Shown here: positions 7,130-16,726 of the stretch, in pieces | Position numbering within the stretch: position 1 is the stretch's first letter | Layout: each line of letters opens with the position of its first letter | NCBI RefSeq assembly: GCF_000016325.1 | Contig: NC_009436.1 | Coordinates: forward strand, 558,001-622,000 | Reading direction: 5' to 3' | From: Enterobacter sp. 638 | GTDB taxonomy: Bacteria; Pseudomonadota; Gammaproteobacteria; Enterobacterales; Enterobacteriaceae | DNA length: 64,000 bases | The notes under the pieces: generated by a model | The model's database searches: none | The model's input: the letters and a program-made list of their open reading frames with translations, nothing else | What the model was told of the DNA's origin: nothing | Translations under genes and position numbers: made by a program

Positions 7130-10100
7130 TCAGAACGCGAGTTTATAGCTGGCGCTGACTGTCTGCCCGGTGTCGTGGCGGGAAGCGTTGATGCTGTAAC
7201 CCACACCAAAGGTCATATTGCCTTTCTGGAATTTCATCCCGGCCTGACCATTAAAGCTGGTGTCATCCATGATGTCGGCGGAGATAACATCCCGGCTTTG
7301 AATACCGACGGTATGAAGTGTGTTCTCCGCAGACTTATCACCCGCGACGGCGATCACCGCAATATCCGCCTGAGGGGTCATATTCCAGCCCGAATCCAGG
7401 GCGAAGGTTTTATTCATTTTCACACCGACCGGGAATTGCCAGATATTCTGGGTGCCTTTATCGGTATGGAAGACGTTTTCACCCTGTTTGTTTTTGGTCT
7501 CAAACGACTGCGTGGTCAGCTGGTTATATCGCACTCCGGCGTGCGGAATAATATCCACCGCGTTTGTCTCAATCAGATATTCTCCCCGCAGACCGGCGCT
7601 GAACAGGCGTGAATCGATATTTGCCTTCAGCGTGTCGCCTATATTCATCCATCCAGGCTGTTTCTGATAGAGATCATTACTGCTCTGCGTCAGGCTTATT
7701 TCGCCGGTGACGCTAAGCGATTTTTGACGCCAGTTTTGATAAAGCGAAACGCCCCAAAAGCTGAAGTCATTGTGCGTGGCGTTAAAGTCCCCGCGTGAGT
7801 CCACGTTGCCGTTACCCGCATGGAAAGCCGCACCACTGCGCATTACGCCATGCGCGGTTTCGTACGCTTTATCCGCACCCAGCATCAGACCGTAAAAGTC
7901 CGTGTCGTGCCCGTACTGCAGGGATCCCGCGCTCAGGTCGCGGCTACGCTGGTTACCGTAAAGGGTTTGCACCCATACGCTGGCGTCGGGTTCTACGCTC
8001 AAGCGTGCGGTACTGGACACTGAGTTTCGGTCGAAAATCGCGTCGACCGCCGAGCTTCCCACCGCCAGCGTGCTGCTCTGCACGCCGCCCGCAAAGGCCA
8101 TTTGTGCCGCGCTGTTGACGGTTTTGACCACCTGTTCAACGCTTGCTTCAGGGGCGTCGATCGCGACAGAAAGGAAGCGCTGGCCCGCGTGAGTGGCGGT
8201 GATGGAGTTCTCTCCGGTCGCAATCAACCTATCCAGTGCGTGAGGCGTAACGATGCCTGGCAGTACGTCCTGCGCGGCTCTGGCTCGGGTAGACACGGTT
8301 ACTTCGCCGTGATTTTCCTGGGTAGTGGCGTTCAACAGTTTATTCAGCAGTAGATTATTTTTCTGCCAGCCGTTGCCCTCGATGCGCACATCGCTAAAGC
8401 CTTTAGCGACCACGTAGGTCTGATTCGCTTTGGCATTAGCCACGTAAAGCGCGGCGGAATCAGCGACGTTTAATGTGCCGTTTTCAGCGCTGAGTGCCGC
8501 TTTGCCCTGCGTCATATCCTGGCTATCGACCATCAACAACGAGCGGTTGGCAAATTCGGCAGTGTTAAACGTCGCGTCGCGAGAGGTTGCATTGCGGGTC
8601 AGCGAGCCGTCGACGCGTAACCCGCCCTGAGTGGCTGATAACGTTTGAGGTGCCTGAATGCTCAGCGCGGCGGTGATCCCATCGCTTCCCCATTTCAGGC
8701 CGGTCGCGGCAAAGCGTTGTTCTGCTGGTGCGGTGGCGGTTCCACCCAAAACCAGTAATGCATTCTGGCCGACGGTCATTCTCCCGTTGATGTCTGTGCC
8801 GCCGCTGGCAACCCGTGAGGCATCCGCCAGGGTTCCGCCATCAACCCATGACGGGTCGATAAACAGTCTGGCCCCCTGGAGATCCATGCGATCAACAACC
8901 AGCGATCCGGCGGCTGCTGCGTCACCGACCGTAATTTCAGCCTCCTGGCTGGCGGTGAGATTGCTGGCCTGCAATGAACCGTTAACGACTAACTGCCCGG
9001 CGTCGCGCATTTCGACGTCAGAATGCAGTGTGGCATCATGATGAATAGTAACCGTTCCGCTGCTGATGACGCCTGCGGTGGACGATCCAGAGGTAATGGT
9101 GTGATCGCCCGCCACCACGTTCAGCGAACCTTCCGGAGCGACCGACACGTTGCCGTTAAGATGCGCAGTGACATTCTCAACCGCCGTGGAACCCAAATTA
9201 AGCGTGCCATTATTGACGGCGACATCAACAGCTGTAGCGGGCGATCCGGCGACGTGAATCAGCGCGCCGCCCAAGGCTCCCGTCAGGGTTAACGCCTGGC
9301 CGTTACCAATTTCTACGGATGGTTTTCCTTCGCCCTCGAACTGGAGCTGCGCCGCGCCAAACCCGTTACTCACTGCAATATAATCGGCAGTCGTGGCATT
9401 TTCAGCACCGATAATCAGGCGGTTTTTACCGACAGTAACCTGCGTATTGGCGAGCACGGCCTGGGTGATGGAGGCGTCCGTGACGCTCGCCGTTCCCGCG
9501 ACGTTATCGGCATTCAATAGTGTGCCGAGCATCACCAGCGAGTTGCCGTCTGTAGGGCTAATCAGCTGATTAACGGCTTTTACATAATCCAGGTGATAGG
9601 TGTTATCGGTCAGGATCAGGGTGCTGTCTTTCAGCGAGATGCGCTCGCCAGTTTCGTTGTAACCCTCTGGCAAAAGCGCGGATGAAGCACGCTTAAAGAG
9701 CTGATCGGAACGCGTCTGAAGCTGGCTGCGGTCGGCCAGGGCAAGCGTTGCGCCGTTCGATAACGACAGGGTGTCAGCGATAAGTTTGGTCTTATCAAAG
9801 GTCAGGTTCCCGGCAGTGAGCTTAATCGGCGCTGTGAGCGTTTCGCCTTTTACAGAAAGGCCAGCGCCGACGTTGGTATCGGTGAAACCGCCCGCCAGAT
9901 TTAGGTTTCCGGCGATGTTCAGGGCACTGAACTGGCTGAATTTTTCGCCGTTAAACTGACTGAAACCGTCCAAATGCAGGGTGCTGTTTTCGCCGCCGCC
10001 GTACAGATGCCCCTGCACATCGGAGCGATTAAGCCAGACGTCAGATTCCTTCACGCTGGTGCCATTAAGATTTACGTCGCCGCTCACGCTGCTGTCGGTT

Positions 10101-11245
10101 AAGTGCAGGGCGACAATGCCGCTCCCGGTACTGGCGTCAATATTACCGTTCAGCACGGAGTGGGTGATATCAAAGGCGATCTGCGCCGCGTTGTTGGCGA
10201 TGACGTTGCCGTCGATTTGGGATTGATCGATTGTCGCAGCAGTGCTGCCCGACCCGGAGAGCAGTGCGTGGCCTGCGATCTGCGCGTTATTCAGCGTGAG
10301 TTGCGTGGTGGCACCATTTTTCAGGCTAATCGCGTTACCATTGGTTTGGTTGGTTTTTGTTATCGCTGAATGATTTACCGCGAGAATATTATTGCTTCCA
10401 GTGCTGCTCACCGCTACCGACCCGGTGATCTGACTGTCTTCGATTGCAATGGTATTGGTGCTTTCCGTACGCGCTAAATTGGTGATCTCAATGGCGTTAC
10501 TGGTCGCCATCACTGCGCCCGTCGTGCTGATCTCACTGTTTACAACATGGATGTCGTTTCTGTTTTTAGTGCTGTAAAGCAGGATGCCACCCGCCTGAAT
10601 GGCGCTGTTCTCGAGGGAGACATCGTGCGTTCCGGCGCCGCCAGCATAGACTCGGCCCGTAATGTGACTGCCATTGATAATATCGATATACGTATTGCCG
10701 TTATCGGCAGGAGCCAGATAAATGGCGTTTCCACGCGCATAGTTTTTGCTGTAGGTGGCTTTATTGGTTTTATCGTAATCCACCGCAGCGTTAGCCCCGT
10801 TCAGGGTTGAATGATCAATGATAATCCTGGTGTTGGTGAGTGCACCGCCCGCTTCTATCCAGTCAACCACGGCATTATTTGCAAGGGTAATGGCCGCTGA
10901 ACCTGTTTTGCTGGCGTTGATGTAATGGCCGCCCAAATTTGCGCCATCGACGAGAAGTTGTTGAATATCATTGGCCTGGCGCGATGACGATCCGCTGGCA
11001 AAATAGATATTTTGCGCTTTTGCGGTGGCATTAATGGCCGCATCCTGAGTGGGCGACGTGAAATACCAGGCGGTCGGCAGTGGATTTAATGGCGACGTCA
11101 TTTGATATTCAGTTAAGCCGCACGTTCCGGCTGGCGAAAATGTGGTGCAGCTATTGGCAAGCGCCGTGCCTGGAATAACCACACTGCTACCCAGCAGCAG
11201 GCTAATACTTGTCGCAACCTGAGTCAGACGAAATGTTGTTTTCAT
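7130..11245 (-). CDS. AIDA-type autotransporter adhesin (type Va secretion)
   Basis: The 1371-residue protein has a signal peptide (MKTTFRLTQVATSISLLLGS, cleavage near ALA at 30). A long passenger of short repeated strands follows, rich in Asn, Thr, Ser and Gly with few Cys, as expected for a beta-helix (for example LTLNNAQIAGHALLSGSGS and VALHLTDSSVSGDVNLNGTS). From about residue 1100 a C-terminal barrel begins (VWVQTLYGNQRSRDL, YGLMLGADKAY, GVGYSINAS) and ends in the aromatic YKLAF. The barrel exports the passenger to the cell surface. I see no protease triad, so an adhesin or biofilm role is the best guess. The divergent LuxR-type gene is its likely regulator. Confidence 0.9.
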   Translation of the reverse strand: MKTTFRLTQVATSISLLLGSSVVIPGTALANSCTTFSPAGTCGLTEYQMTSPLNPLPTAWYFTSPTQDAAINATAKAQNIYFASGSSSRQANDIQQLLVDGANLGGHYINASKTGSAAITLANNAVVDWIEAGGALTNTRIIIDHSTLNGANAAVDYDKTNKATYSKNYARGNAIYLAPADNGNTYIDIINGSHITGRVYAGGAGTHDVSLENSAIQAGGILLYSTKNRNDIHVVNSEISTTGAVMATSNAIEITNLARTESTNTIAIEDSQITGSVAVSSTGSNNILAVNHSAITKTNQTNGNAISLKNGATTQLTLNNAQIAGHALLSGSGSTAATIDQSQIDGNVIANNAAQIAFDITHSVLNGNIDASTGSGIVALHLTDSSVSGDVNLNGTSVKESDVWLNRSDVQGHLYGGGENSTLHLDGFSQFNGEKFSQFSALNIAGNLNLAGGFTDTNVGAGLSVKGETLTAPIKLTAGNLTFDKTKLIADTLSLSNGATLALADRSQLQTRSDQLFKRASSALLPEGYNETGERISLKDSTLILTDNTYHLDYVKAVNQLISPTDGNSLVMLGTLLNADNVAGTASVTDASITQAVLANTQVTVGKNRLIIGAENATTADYIAVSNGFGAAQLQFEGEGKPSVEIGNGQALTLTGALGGALIHVAGSPATAVDVAVNNGTLNLGSTAVENVTAHLNGNVSVAPEGSLNVVAGDHTITSGSSTAGVISSGTVTIHHDATLHSDVEMRDAGQLVVNGSLQASNLTASQEAEITVGDAAAAGSLVVDRMDLQGARLFIDPSWVDGGTLADASRVASGGTDINGRMTVGQNALLVLGGTATAPAEQRFAATGLKWGSDGITAALSIQAPQTLSATQGGLRVDGSLTRNATSRDATFNTAEFANRSLLMVDSQDMTQGKAALSAENGTLNVADSAALYVANAKANQTYVVAKGFSDVRIEGNGWQKNNLLLNKLLNATTQENHGEVTVSTRARAAQDVLPGIVTPHALDRLIATGENSITATHAGQRFLSVAIDAPEASVEQVVKTVNSAAQMAFAGGVQSSTLAVGSSAVDAIFDRNSVSSTARLSVEPDASVWVQTLYGNQRSRDLSAGSLQYGHDTDFYGLMLGADKAYETAHGVMRSGAAFHAGNGNVDSRGDFNATHNDFSFWGVSLYQNWRQKSLSVTGEISLTQSSNDLYQKQPGWMNIGDTLKANIDSRLFSAGLRGEYLIETNAVDIIPHAGVRYNQLTTQSFETKNKQGENVFHTDKGTQNIWQFPVGVKMNKTFALDSGWNMTPQADIAVIAVAGDKSAENTLHTVGIQSRDVISADIMDDTSFNGQAGMKFQKGNMTFGVGYSINASRHDTGQTVSASYKLAF

Positions 11246-11591
11246 AAAAGTGTCCCTCTAATTTCCCGTGATGGTTTTATTTTTGGAATTAATGAAAAAA
11301 TAAAATCCATACATTCTTTAATCCTTCGTTACGTTTCGCAGCTTATCAAAATAAAATCAGGTGGGATCTCAGAAGGGTCTTCAGTGCCCTGGATAAATCT
11401 TATAAATAATTCTATCTGTCTGTATTAAAAGTTTTTTAATTCAAGGTTTGTTTGTGGTATGTGAGGGATCGCACAATTCGCCCCTAATGGCTTAGGAATA
11501 TTCCTATAATCCTCTGGAATATTGTTAATTGTAATTAAACAGTTTTATGGGGATTATGAGTTAATCCGTGTAAACAATAGGGTTATGGACG
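11246..11591. promoter_or_regulatory. Divergent AT-rich control region, autotransporter / LuxR gene
   Basis: These 346 non-coding bases separate the two start codons. They are AT-rich with several T/A runs, as in H-NS-silenced adhesin promoters. They contain the RcsAB-box-like palindrome at 11493 and a second GGAATATT half-site at 11516, 21 bases downstream (two helical turns). No further genes are visible. Confidence 0.5.
11493..11506. promoter_or_regulatory. RcsAB-box-like palindrome
   Basis: TAGGAATATTCCTA is a perfect 14-bp palindrome. It differs at one position from the RcsAB box consensus as I recall it (TAAGAATATTCCTA). It lies 86 bases upstream of the LuxR-type gene and about 250 upstream of the autotransporter. 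It could bind RcsA/RcsB or the RcsA-sized regulator encoded next door. Confidence 0.55.
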
Positions 11592-12203
11592 ATGATTATT
11601 GTATTAACCTCCTGTGGCTATTTCATTAAAGGCTTTGAAATGCTGGTGGAGATGCATTTGTCGGAAGCGCCAGCCTTCCGTAATGTACTTTACGTGGATG
11701 ATATTAAAAAAGTCAGTAAAGATAAGATAGAAAGGGCGAAGGCAATTGTTGTCGATTATGGTCAATCTGATACAAAATCGTTAAATGCGTTGCTGGAAAT
11801 AAAGAATCGCTATGCACAAAGTTATCTTATTTTTATTACCCGTGACTCGTGCTTTGAAAGCACGATTGAAAATATTTTAATTAATACCGTCGCTGATTTA
11901 ACGATCGACTGTAAAAGTTCTGTTCGCAAATTAAGTGCCTGCCTGGCGCATTTTGCGCAGGCAGAGCAGCAAATTACTATTTTCAAAAATAGGCGCTGGT
12001 ATCAGCTTGAGAAGCAGCAAAGCTTAACGAAAATGGAGACGATGCTCCTGCCTTATATTGTTTCGGGTAAAAAGAATAAAGAGATATCACGCTTCGTGAA
12101 TGTGACCGGGAAAACGGTCAGTCATCATCGACGAAATATCTACAAAAAATATGCTGTTACCAATTTGACCGGTCTCTATAAGAAACTGGATCACAACGCA
12201 TAA
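11592..12203 (+). CDS. LuxR/RcsA-type transcriptional regulator
   Basis: The 203-residue protein has a degenerate receiver-like N-terminal half (VLTSCGYFIKGFEML.., AIVVDYGQ, LIFITRDSC) and a C-terminal LuxR-type helix-turn-helix at about 145-200 (LTKMETMLLPYIVSGKKNKEI, then VTGKTVSHHRRNIYKKY). Size and layout resemble RcsA and fimbrial LuxR regulators. The expected phosphorylation pocket is not conserved, so it is probably not a phospho-acceptor. It is divergent from the autotransporter, which is the obvious candidate target. Codon use and AT content differ from the conserved genes to the right. A 117-codon gene follows after 26 bp, probably in the same transcript. Confidence 0.82.
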   Translation: MIIVLTSCGYFIKGFEMLVEMHLSEAPAFRNVLYVDDIKKVSKDKIERAKAIVVDYGQSDTKSLNALLEIKNRYAQSYLIFITRDSCFESTIENILINTVADLTIDCKSSVRKLSACLAHFAQAEQQITIFKNRRWYQLEKQQSLTKMETMLLPYIVSGKKNKEISRFVNVTGKTVSHHRRNIYKKYAVTNLTGLYKKLDHNA

Positions 12204-12229
12204 TGCAAAAAAGGTGTGAGGGTTAAAGC

Positions 12230-12583
12230 ATGCAAAAAATGATGACGGCACAAAAAAAGCTGGAGGCGGCGCTGCTGGTCTTGACCGGGAACCTGGATTT
12301 TCAGCAAAAGAAGGTGGCAGTTTATCACCAGTGCTTGAGTGACATTAAAGCGGACGCCATCCCGCATTGTATCCGGAAAGATTACTACCATCTTTTGCGA
12401 TTTTTTGAGGGGTTTTTTGTCGTGGAAGGCGTCTCTTTTGCTGCGGCCAGGCAACATACGGTAACCGCTGAATACCTGAATGAAAATACGCTGGCGGCGG
12501 CTGTTTTAACGCTTCTCATGCACTTGACCCAGTGGATCGCCATCGAAAACTACCTGACGAGCCAGCGGCTTGTGACGGGGTAA
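12230..12583 (+). CDS. Unrecognised 117-residue helical protein
   Basis: I do not recognise this gene. ATG 12230 lies behind GTGAGGGTTAAAGC, a fair ribosome-binding site. The product looks mostly alpha-helical: a charged N-terminal part (MTAQKKLEAALLVLTGNLDFQQKKVAVYHQ), a central aromatic segment (DYYHLLRFFEGFFVVEGVSF) and a hydrophobic segment near 88-102 (LAAAVLTLLMHLTQWIA). No signal peptide or catalytic motif is evident. It sits 26 bp downstream of the LuxR-type gene inside the direct-repeat-bounded module, so a regulatory or accessory role for the autotransporter is possible but unsupported. Confidence 0.6.
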   Translation: MQKMMTAQKKLEAALLVLTGNLDFQQKKVAVYHQCLSDIKADAIPHCIRKDYYHLLRFFEGFFVVEGVSFAAARQHTVTAEYLNENTLAAAVLTLLMHLTQWIAIENYLTSQRLVTG

Positions 12584-12616
12584 GATTTTCTGACGATCTT
12601 CGCGAACCTGTATTGG

Positions 12617-12761
12617 CAATTCCTGCTCTTTCATCCTTCGTTTCTTGATACTTATCCTGATAACTATTATCTTGTCCGCGAGTGATGAGAGGGTTTCCCA
12701 TGAGCGAAGAAGATCTGTTCTGCCGCAGGCCGATGGGCATGCGGATGGCAATGATTGTGCG
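12617..12761 (+). repeat. Direct repeat, right copy (native marR 5' region)
   Basis: Partner of 6441-6583. This copy continues into an intact gene and is therefore probably the original. It begins at the CAATTCCTG word 34 bases past the stop of the unknown gene and ends within codon 21 of the marR-type gene. Confidence 0.9.
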
Positions 12762-13164
12762 TCAGTGGCGCGCGGTGATTGACGACGCCATTCTCGAAAC
12801 GGGGTTAACCCAGTCGAGCTGGACGGTGATGATGCAGCTTGAGCAGTTGGGAGAAAACGTCTCGGTGAGCGAGCTGGCGGAAGTGCAGGGCATCGAACTG
12901 CCACCACTGATGCGCACGCTGACACAGCTGGAAAAGCAGGGCTATCTGCTGCGCACCACATCGCCTTATGACAAGCGCATCCGGCTGCTGACACTCACGC
13001 CGGAAGGCAAAGCGGTGCTGAAAACCCTCACGCGTGTGATTGAGGAATTTCAGGCCCGCGTATCGCAAAATATTGCGCCTGAACATCTCGATATTTTCAG
13101 CGCAACATTAAATCAAATCGCCTGCAATTTGCGGACAATCCGCGAAGAAGATAACAAGATCTAA
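12700..13164 (+). CDS. MarR/SlyA-family regulator of an efflux operon
   Basis: I place the start at ATG 12700 behind GAGAGGG. The ORF also offers an ATG at 12682, but that would overrun the ribosome-binding site. The 154-residue protein has the MarR winged helix: WTVMMQLEQLGENVSVSELAEVQ, then LPPLMRTLTQLEKQGYLLR, and the wing SPYDKRIRLLTLTPEG. It is followed by the HlyD and FUSC genes with 2-bp gaps, so it probably represses its own efflux operon and is released by a phenolic or aromatic ligand. That last point is inferred from the family. Confidence 0.88.
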   Translation: MSEEDLFCRRPMGMRMAMIVRQWRAVIDDAILETGLTQSSWTVMMQLEQLGENVSVSELAEVQGIELPPLMRTLTQLEKQGYLLRTTSPYDKRIRLLTLTPEGKAVLKTLTRVIEEFQARVSQNIAPEHLDIFSATLNQIACNLRTIREEDNKI

Positions 13165-13166
13165 AA

Positions 13167-14231
13167 ATGACTCCTGAACAAAAGTTTGCCCGCTGGGTAA
13201 GGGTGAGTATTGCCTCTTTCCTGCTGATGTTTGTCTATTTTATCGTTGCCGATATCTGGATCCCGCTGACGCCGGACGCCACCGTCATGCGCGTGGTGAC
13301 GCCGGTTTCTGCACGCATTTCCGGCTATGTGGCGGCAGTGCATGTGCACAATAACAGTCAGGTGAAAAAGGGCGACGTGCTGTTTGAACTCGATCCCACG
13401 CCGTTTCGCAATAAAGTCGAGGCCGCGCAAATCGCGCTCGAACAGGCGCGACTCGCTAACCAACAGCTGGATGCCCAGATTGTCGCCGCCCAGGCTAGCC
13501 TGAAAACGGCGCAGCTCACCGCGCGCAACGATCGCGTAACGTTTGAGCGCTATCAGCGCCTCAGCACGATGCAGAATGTGTCGCAGGCGGATCTGGATAA
13601 AGTCCGCACCACCTGGCAGAGCAGCGAACAGTCGGTGGCAAATCTGGAAGCCAACATCCATAACCTACGCATTGAGCGCGGCGAGCGGGATGAAAAGCGT
13701 AACGTGACGCTGCAAAAATACCGCAATGCGCTGGATGAGGCTGAGCTGAATCTGAGCTGGACCAAAGTCTACGCCCAGGCGGACGGCACGGTGAGTAACG
13801 TTCAGCTCAGCCCCGGTTTTTATGCCTCGTCTGGATCCGCCGCGCTAGCGCTGGTGAATAATCAGACTGATATCGTGGCCGATTTCCGCGAGAAAAGTTT
13901 GCGTCATACCCATCAGGGAACGGACGCCGCCGTGGTATTTGATGCGTTCCCAGGCCGCGTTTTCCGCGCCCACGTCTCCAGCAGTGACGCCGGGATTCTG
14001 GCCGGTCAGGAAGCGGTAAATGGGGAACTGTCGCAGCCGGAAACCTCGAATCGCTGGGTGCGTGATGCACAGCGTATGCGCATTCATATCGCGCTGGACG
14101 AAGCGCTGCCTAAACATCTGCCGACCGGCGCACGTGCCACTGTGCAGCTGTATAACAGCGAAGGGCCGTTTGCACGCTTCTTCTCGGGGCTGCAAATTCA
14201 TCTCGTCAGCCTGCTGCATTATGTTTATTGA
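13167..14231 (+). CDS. HlyD/EmrA-type membrane fusion protein
   Basis: The 354-residue periplasmic adaptor is anchored by one N-terminal transmembrane helix (about 14-33, VSIASFLLMFVYFIVADIW). Lipoyl-like halves (ISGYVAAVHVHNNSQVKKGDVLFELDP near 50-77, and TKVYAQADGTVSNVQLSPG near 198) bracket a long alpha-helical hairpin rich in Ala, Gln and Leu. It starts 2 bp after marR and its stop lies 2 bp before the FUSC gene. In this pairing, adaptor and FUSC-type permease export aromatic or other amphipathic compounds, as in the AaeAB type. The substrate is unknown. Confidence 0.88.
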   Translation: MTPEQKFARWVRVSIASFLLMFVYFIVADIWIPLTPDATVMRVVTPVSARISGYVAAVHVHNNSQVKKGDVLFELDPTPFRNKVEAAQIALEQARLANQQLDAQIVAAQASLKTAQLTARNDRVTFERYQRLSTMQNVSQADLDKVRTTWQSSEQSVANLEANIHNLRIERGERDEKRNVTLQKYRNALDEAELNLSWTKVYAQADGTVSNVQLSPGFYASSGSAALALVNNQTDIVADFREKSLRHTHQGTDAAVVFDAFPGRVFRAHVSSSDAGILAGQEAVNGELSQPETSNRWVRDAQRMRIHIALDEALPKHLPTGARATVQLYNSEGPFARFFSGLQIHLVSLLHYVY

Positions 14232-14233
14232 TT

Positions 14234-15310
14234 ATGTCTATTAACACACTTGCGCGGGTATTTACCCCGCACGGCAATATTGTTTATACGCCCAATGATT
14301 TTCGCCAGACGCTGCGCATCGTCTTTGCCGGGATGATTGCGCTCAGCGTGTCGAGCTTTTACAACACCACCTACGGCGTGTTTTACGTGGTCTATCCCAT
14401 CATGCTGCTGTCGCTGGTGCCGGTCTTTAATCGTCACGTGGCAAAACAGTTTGTCTTCAGCGCATCGATAAATTGCGTCGAAATGGTGATTATCATCGGC
14501 TATTTGTCGCAATGGCCGGTAATCATGACGCTCGTGGTGTTCGGCCTGTACGTGATGCGTTTTCGCTTTATGAGCCAGGGGCCGCTGTTCCTGTTTGGCT
14601 CGATGGGCGTGGTGTGTCAAAGCGTGATGCTCAACTTTATGAGCTATCCCAGCACTAACTGGCACACTTTGCTGTTTTCAAACATCGAAGCCAGCGTGAT
14701 GGCGGTGTGCCTGAGCGCGCTGATGCACTTTCTGCTGCCGGACGTCGAGCCGCGCCAGCGCCCGCCGCTGATCGAGAAAAACGCCGCCCGCGTGCGCCAC
14801 GAATCATTGCTTTCAGGCACCGTGGTGACGCTGATTTTTGTCGTTTTCCAGATCAGTGATTTAAGCGATTCCCTGTCGGCGTTGATGGCGGGCGTGTTGA
14901 TTTTATTCCCGATGCACTATCGCGGGGCGGTGATGAGCTCGCTCTGGCGCGTGGTCGGCGTGGTGCTGGGCTGCTTGTACATTCTGGTGATGCAGCTGCT
15001 GCTCTACGATCACACCAGCCATATGGTGCTGATGATGCCACTGATCGGCCTCGGGCTGGCGTTTGGCGCGCGTCTGCATGTGATGGAAAAAGTGGGTGCG
15101 GGCGTGGGATTTGCCAGCATCACCACCATCGGCATTATGTTTGGTCAGAATATGCATCCGGATGGCGATCTGGTGTTTAGCGATTTGTACCGCATCGTGT
15201 CCGTCACCGTGGCGCTGGTGGCCACGCTGACGCTGGTGTTCCTGGTGCATCTGATTCTGAACTGTTTTGAACCAACGCGTTACGTTATCGAACCGCCAAA
15301 AGACGAATAG
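14234..15310 (+). CDS. FUSC/DUF2955-type inner-membrane efflux component
   Basis: I choose ATG 14234; the alternative TTG at 14228 lies inside the preceding stop region. The 358-residue protein has several hydrophobic segments in two clusters (for example [25 protein letters not shown] and [30 protein letters not shown]) with a basic linker near 170-190. This fits DUF2955 proteins of the FUSC/aromatic acid exporter group. It is the last gene of the marR-hlyD-FUSC operon. Its 3' end overlaps the 3' end of yjiN by 31 bp on the opposite strand. Confidence 0.83.
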   Translation: MSINTLARVFTPHGNIVYTPNDFRQTLRIVFAGMIALSVSSFYNTTYGVFYVVYPIMLLSLVPVFNRHVAKQFVFSASINCVEMVIIIGYLSQWPVIMTLVVFGLYVMRFRFMSQGPLFLFGSMGVVCQSVMLNFMSYPSTNWHTLLFSNIEASVMAVCLSALMHFLLPDVEPRQRPPLIEKNAARVRHESLLSGTVVTLIFVVFQISDLSDSLSALMAGVLILFPMHYRGAVMSSLWRVVGVVLGCLYILVMQLLLYDHTSHMVLMMPLIGLGLAFGARLHVMEKVGAGVGFASITTIGIMFGQNMHPDGDLVFSDLYRIVSVTVALVATLTLVFLVHLILNCFEPTRYVIEPPKDE

Positions 15311-16578
15311 TGTGACAGCACGGCGGGCAGCTGCGACAGCAAGAACAGAATCAGTCCGATGGTGCCGCCCACCAGCGTGCCGTTGACGCGAATAAACTGC
15401 AGATCTTTGCCGATATTCAGCTCAATCTGGCGCGACATATCTTTGGCATCCCAGCTTTTTACGGTGTCGCTGATGTGGCGCGTCAGGAACGACGCAAAAT
15501 CTGGCGCCACGCGATGCGCCGCCTGCTCCAGATGCTCGTTCAATGACGCGCGCAGGCTGGTGTCGGCGACCAGCGTCTCGCCAAACCACTGCCCGGCGTT
15601 AGCAATACGCTGCTTCACGCGGGAATCCTCGCTCTGCATATCGGCTTTCAGCCAGGCACGCAGATCGGCCCACATCTCGCCCAGATAGCGGTTAAACGCC
15701 TCGTCATTTTTCAGATAATGTTTGATGTCCTCGGCTTTTTCCGCCATTTCCGGATCGTTCTTCAGGTTGTCGATAAGCGTCAGCGTGGCTCGGTCGAACG
15801 CCTGTCGAATCTGATGGGTGCGGTCGTGACTGATATCATCAAGGATCGCGTTGACCGCATCCGACACCAGCTCCGCGCTTTGATCGCCCAGCCATTCGGT
15901 TGGCAGCATCATCGCCTTACGCGGGTGTTCGGTCTTGAGCCAGTGGACGATCTGCGCGGCGATAAATTCGCGTGAGCTCTCTTTTTGAATCAGCGTGATC
16001 AATTTGGAAATGATGGCATCCAGCAAAACCTGGTGACGATTATTTTTGGTCATGCTTTCCAGCATCACCGCGCTGGTTTGTGTGAAATCGACTTTATCGA
16101 TAGCTTTGTGTACCGCGCGTTTCAGTAAGCGCTGAATGCGTCCGTCATCGGTGAGTTCCAGGAACCCGCTCATGACCTGTATTAAGTGCTGTCCGACGCG
16201 CTGGGCGTTGTCCGGCTGGCTGAACCAGTTGCCGATCATCTGCGCCGGTTCGTAGCGGCGGATCAGCGCCACTAGCGACTGCGTATCCAGAAATTTTTCC
16301 TGCACGAACAACCCGAGATTGTCGCCAATCCGATCTTTATTACGCGGGATAATCGCCGTGTGGCGTGAAATAAACGGGATCGGCACGCGACGAAACAGCG
16401 CCACCACCGCAAACCAGTCCGCCAGCGCACCGACCATCGCCGCTTCGGCAATAGCCTTTACGCCCCGCACCCAGAAGGTCTGTGGCAGAAAGAGGGTGAC
16501 AATAAAAGTGGCCACTGCAATCAGCAGTAGCGACAGCGCCAACAGTTTGGCGCGTTTAAGTTCAGCTAATTTTTCCAT
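15280..16578 (-). CDS. yjiN: DUF445 inner-membrane protein YjiN
   Basis: The 432-residue protein has two N-terminal hydrophobic helices ([21 protein letters not shown], then [23 protein letters not shown]), a long soluble helical body and a C-terminal hydrophobic segment ([20 protein letters not shown]). This is the DUF445 layout, and the length is close to E. coli YjiN. The AALFR-type motif [31 protein letters not shown] is highly conserved in the family. Function is not established. The gene converges with the efflux operon and overlaps it, which may produce transcription interference. Confidence 0.9.
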   Translation of the reverse strand: MEKLAELKRAKLLALSLLLIAVATFIVTLFLPQTFWVRGVKAIAEAAMVGALADWFAVVALFRRVPIPFISRHTAIIPRNKDRIGDNLGLFVQEKFLDTQSLVALIRRYEPAQMIGNWFSQPDNAQRVGQHLIQVMSGFLELTDDGRIQRLLKRAVHKAIDKVDFTQTSAVMLESMTKNNRHQVLLDAIISKLITLIQKESSREFIAAQIVHWLKTEHPRKAMMLPTEWLGDQSAELVSDAVNAILDDISHDRTHQIRQAFDRATLTLIDNLKNDPEMAEKAEDIKHYLKNDEAFNRYLGEMWADLRAWLKADMQSEDSRVKQRIANAGQWFGETLVADTSLRASLNEHLEQAAHRVAPDFASFLTRHISDTVKSWDAKDMSRQIELNIGKDLQFIRVNGTLVGGTIGLILFLLSQLPAVLSHYSSFGGSIT

Positions 16579-16726
16579 GGGTTAAGGATAGAGCGGAGCG
16601 TGGGGAAAGTGCAAAAAACGTTATCCAGACCTTTATCAGAAACCTCTGGATATACCCAACTTTACGTCAAAAGCCAGTCATCTTGACTACCCTTACTCCC
16701 CTAAGCGGTAAATTAAGGAGACCAAA

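Noticed and set aside
7115..10810. Numerous plus-strand ORFs of 60-165 codons opposite the autotransporter
   Set aside because: They are shadows of a long biased reading frame. None has a recognisable domain, and the minus-strand frame has signal peptide and barrel.
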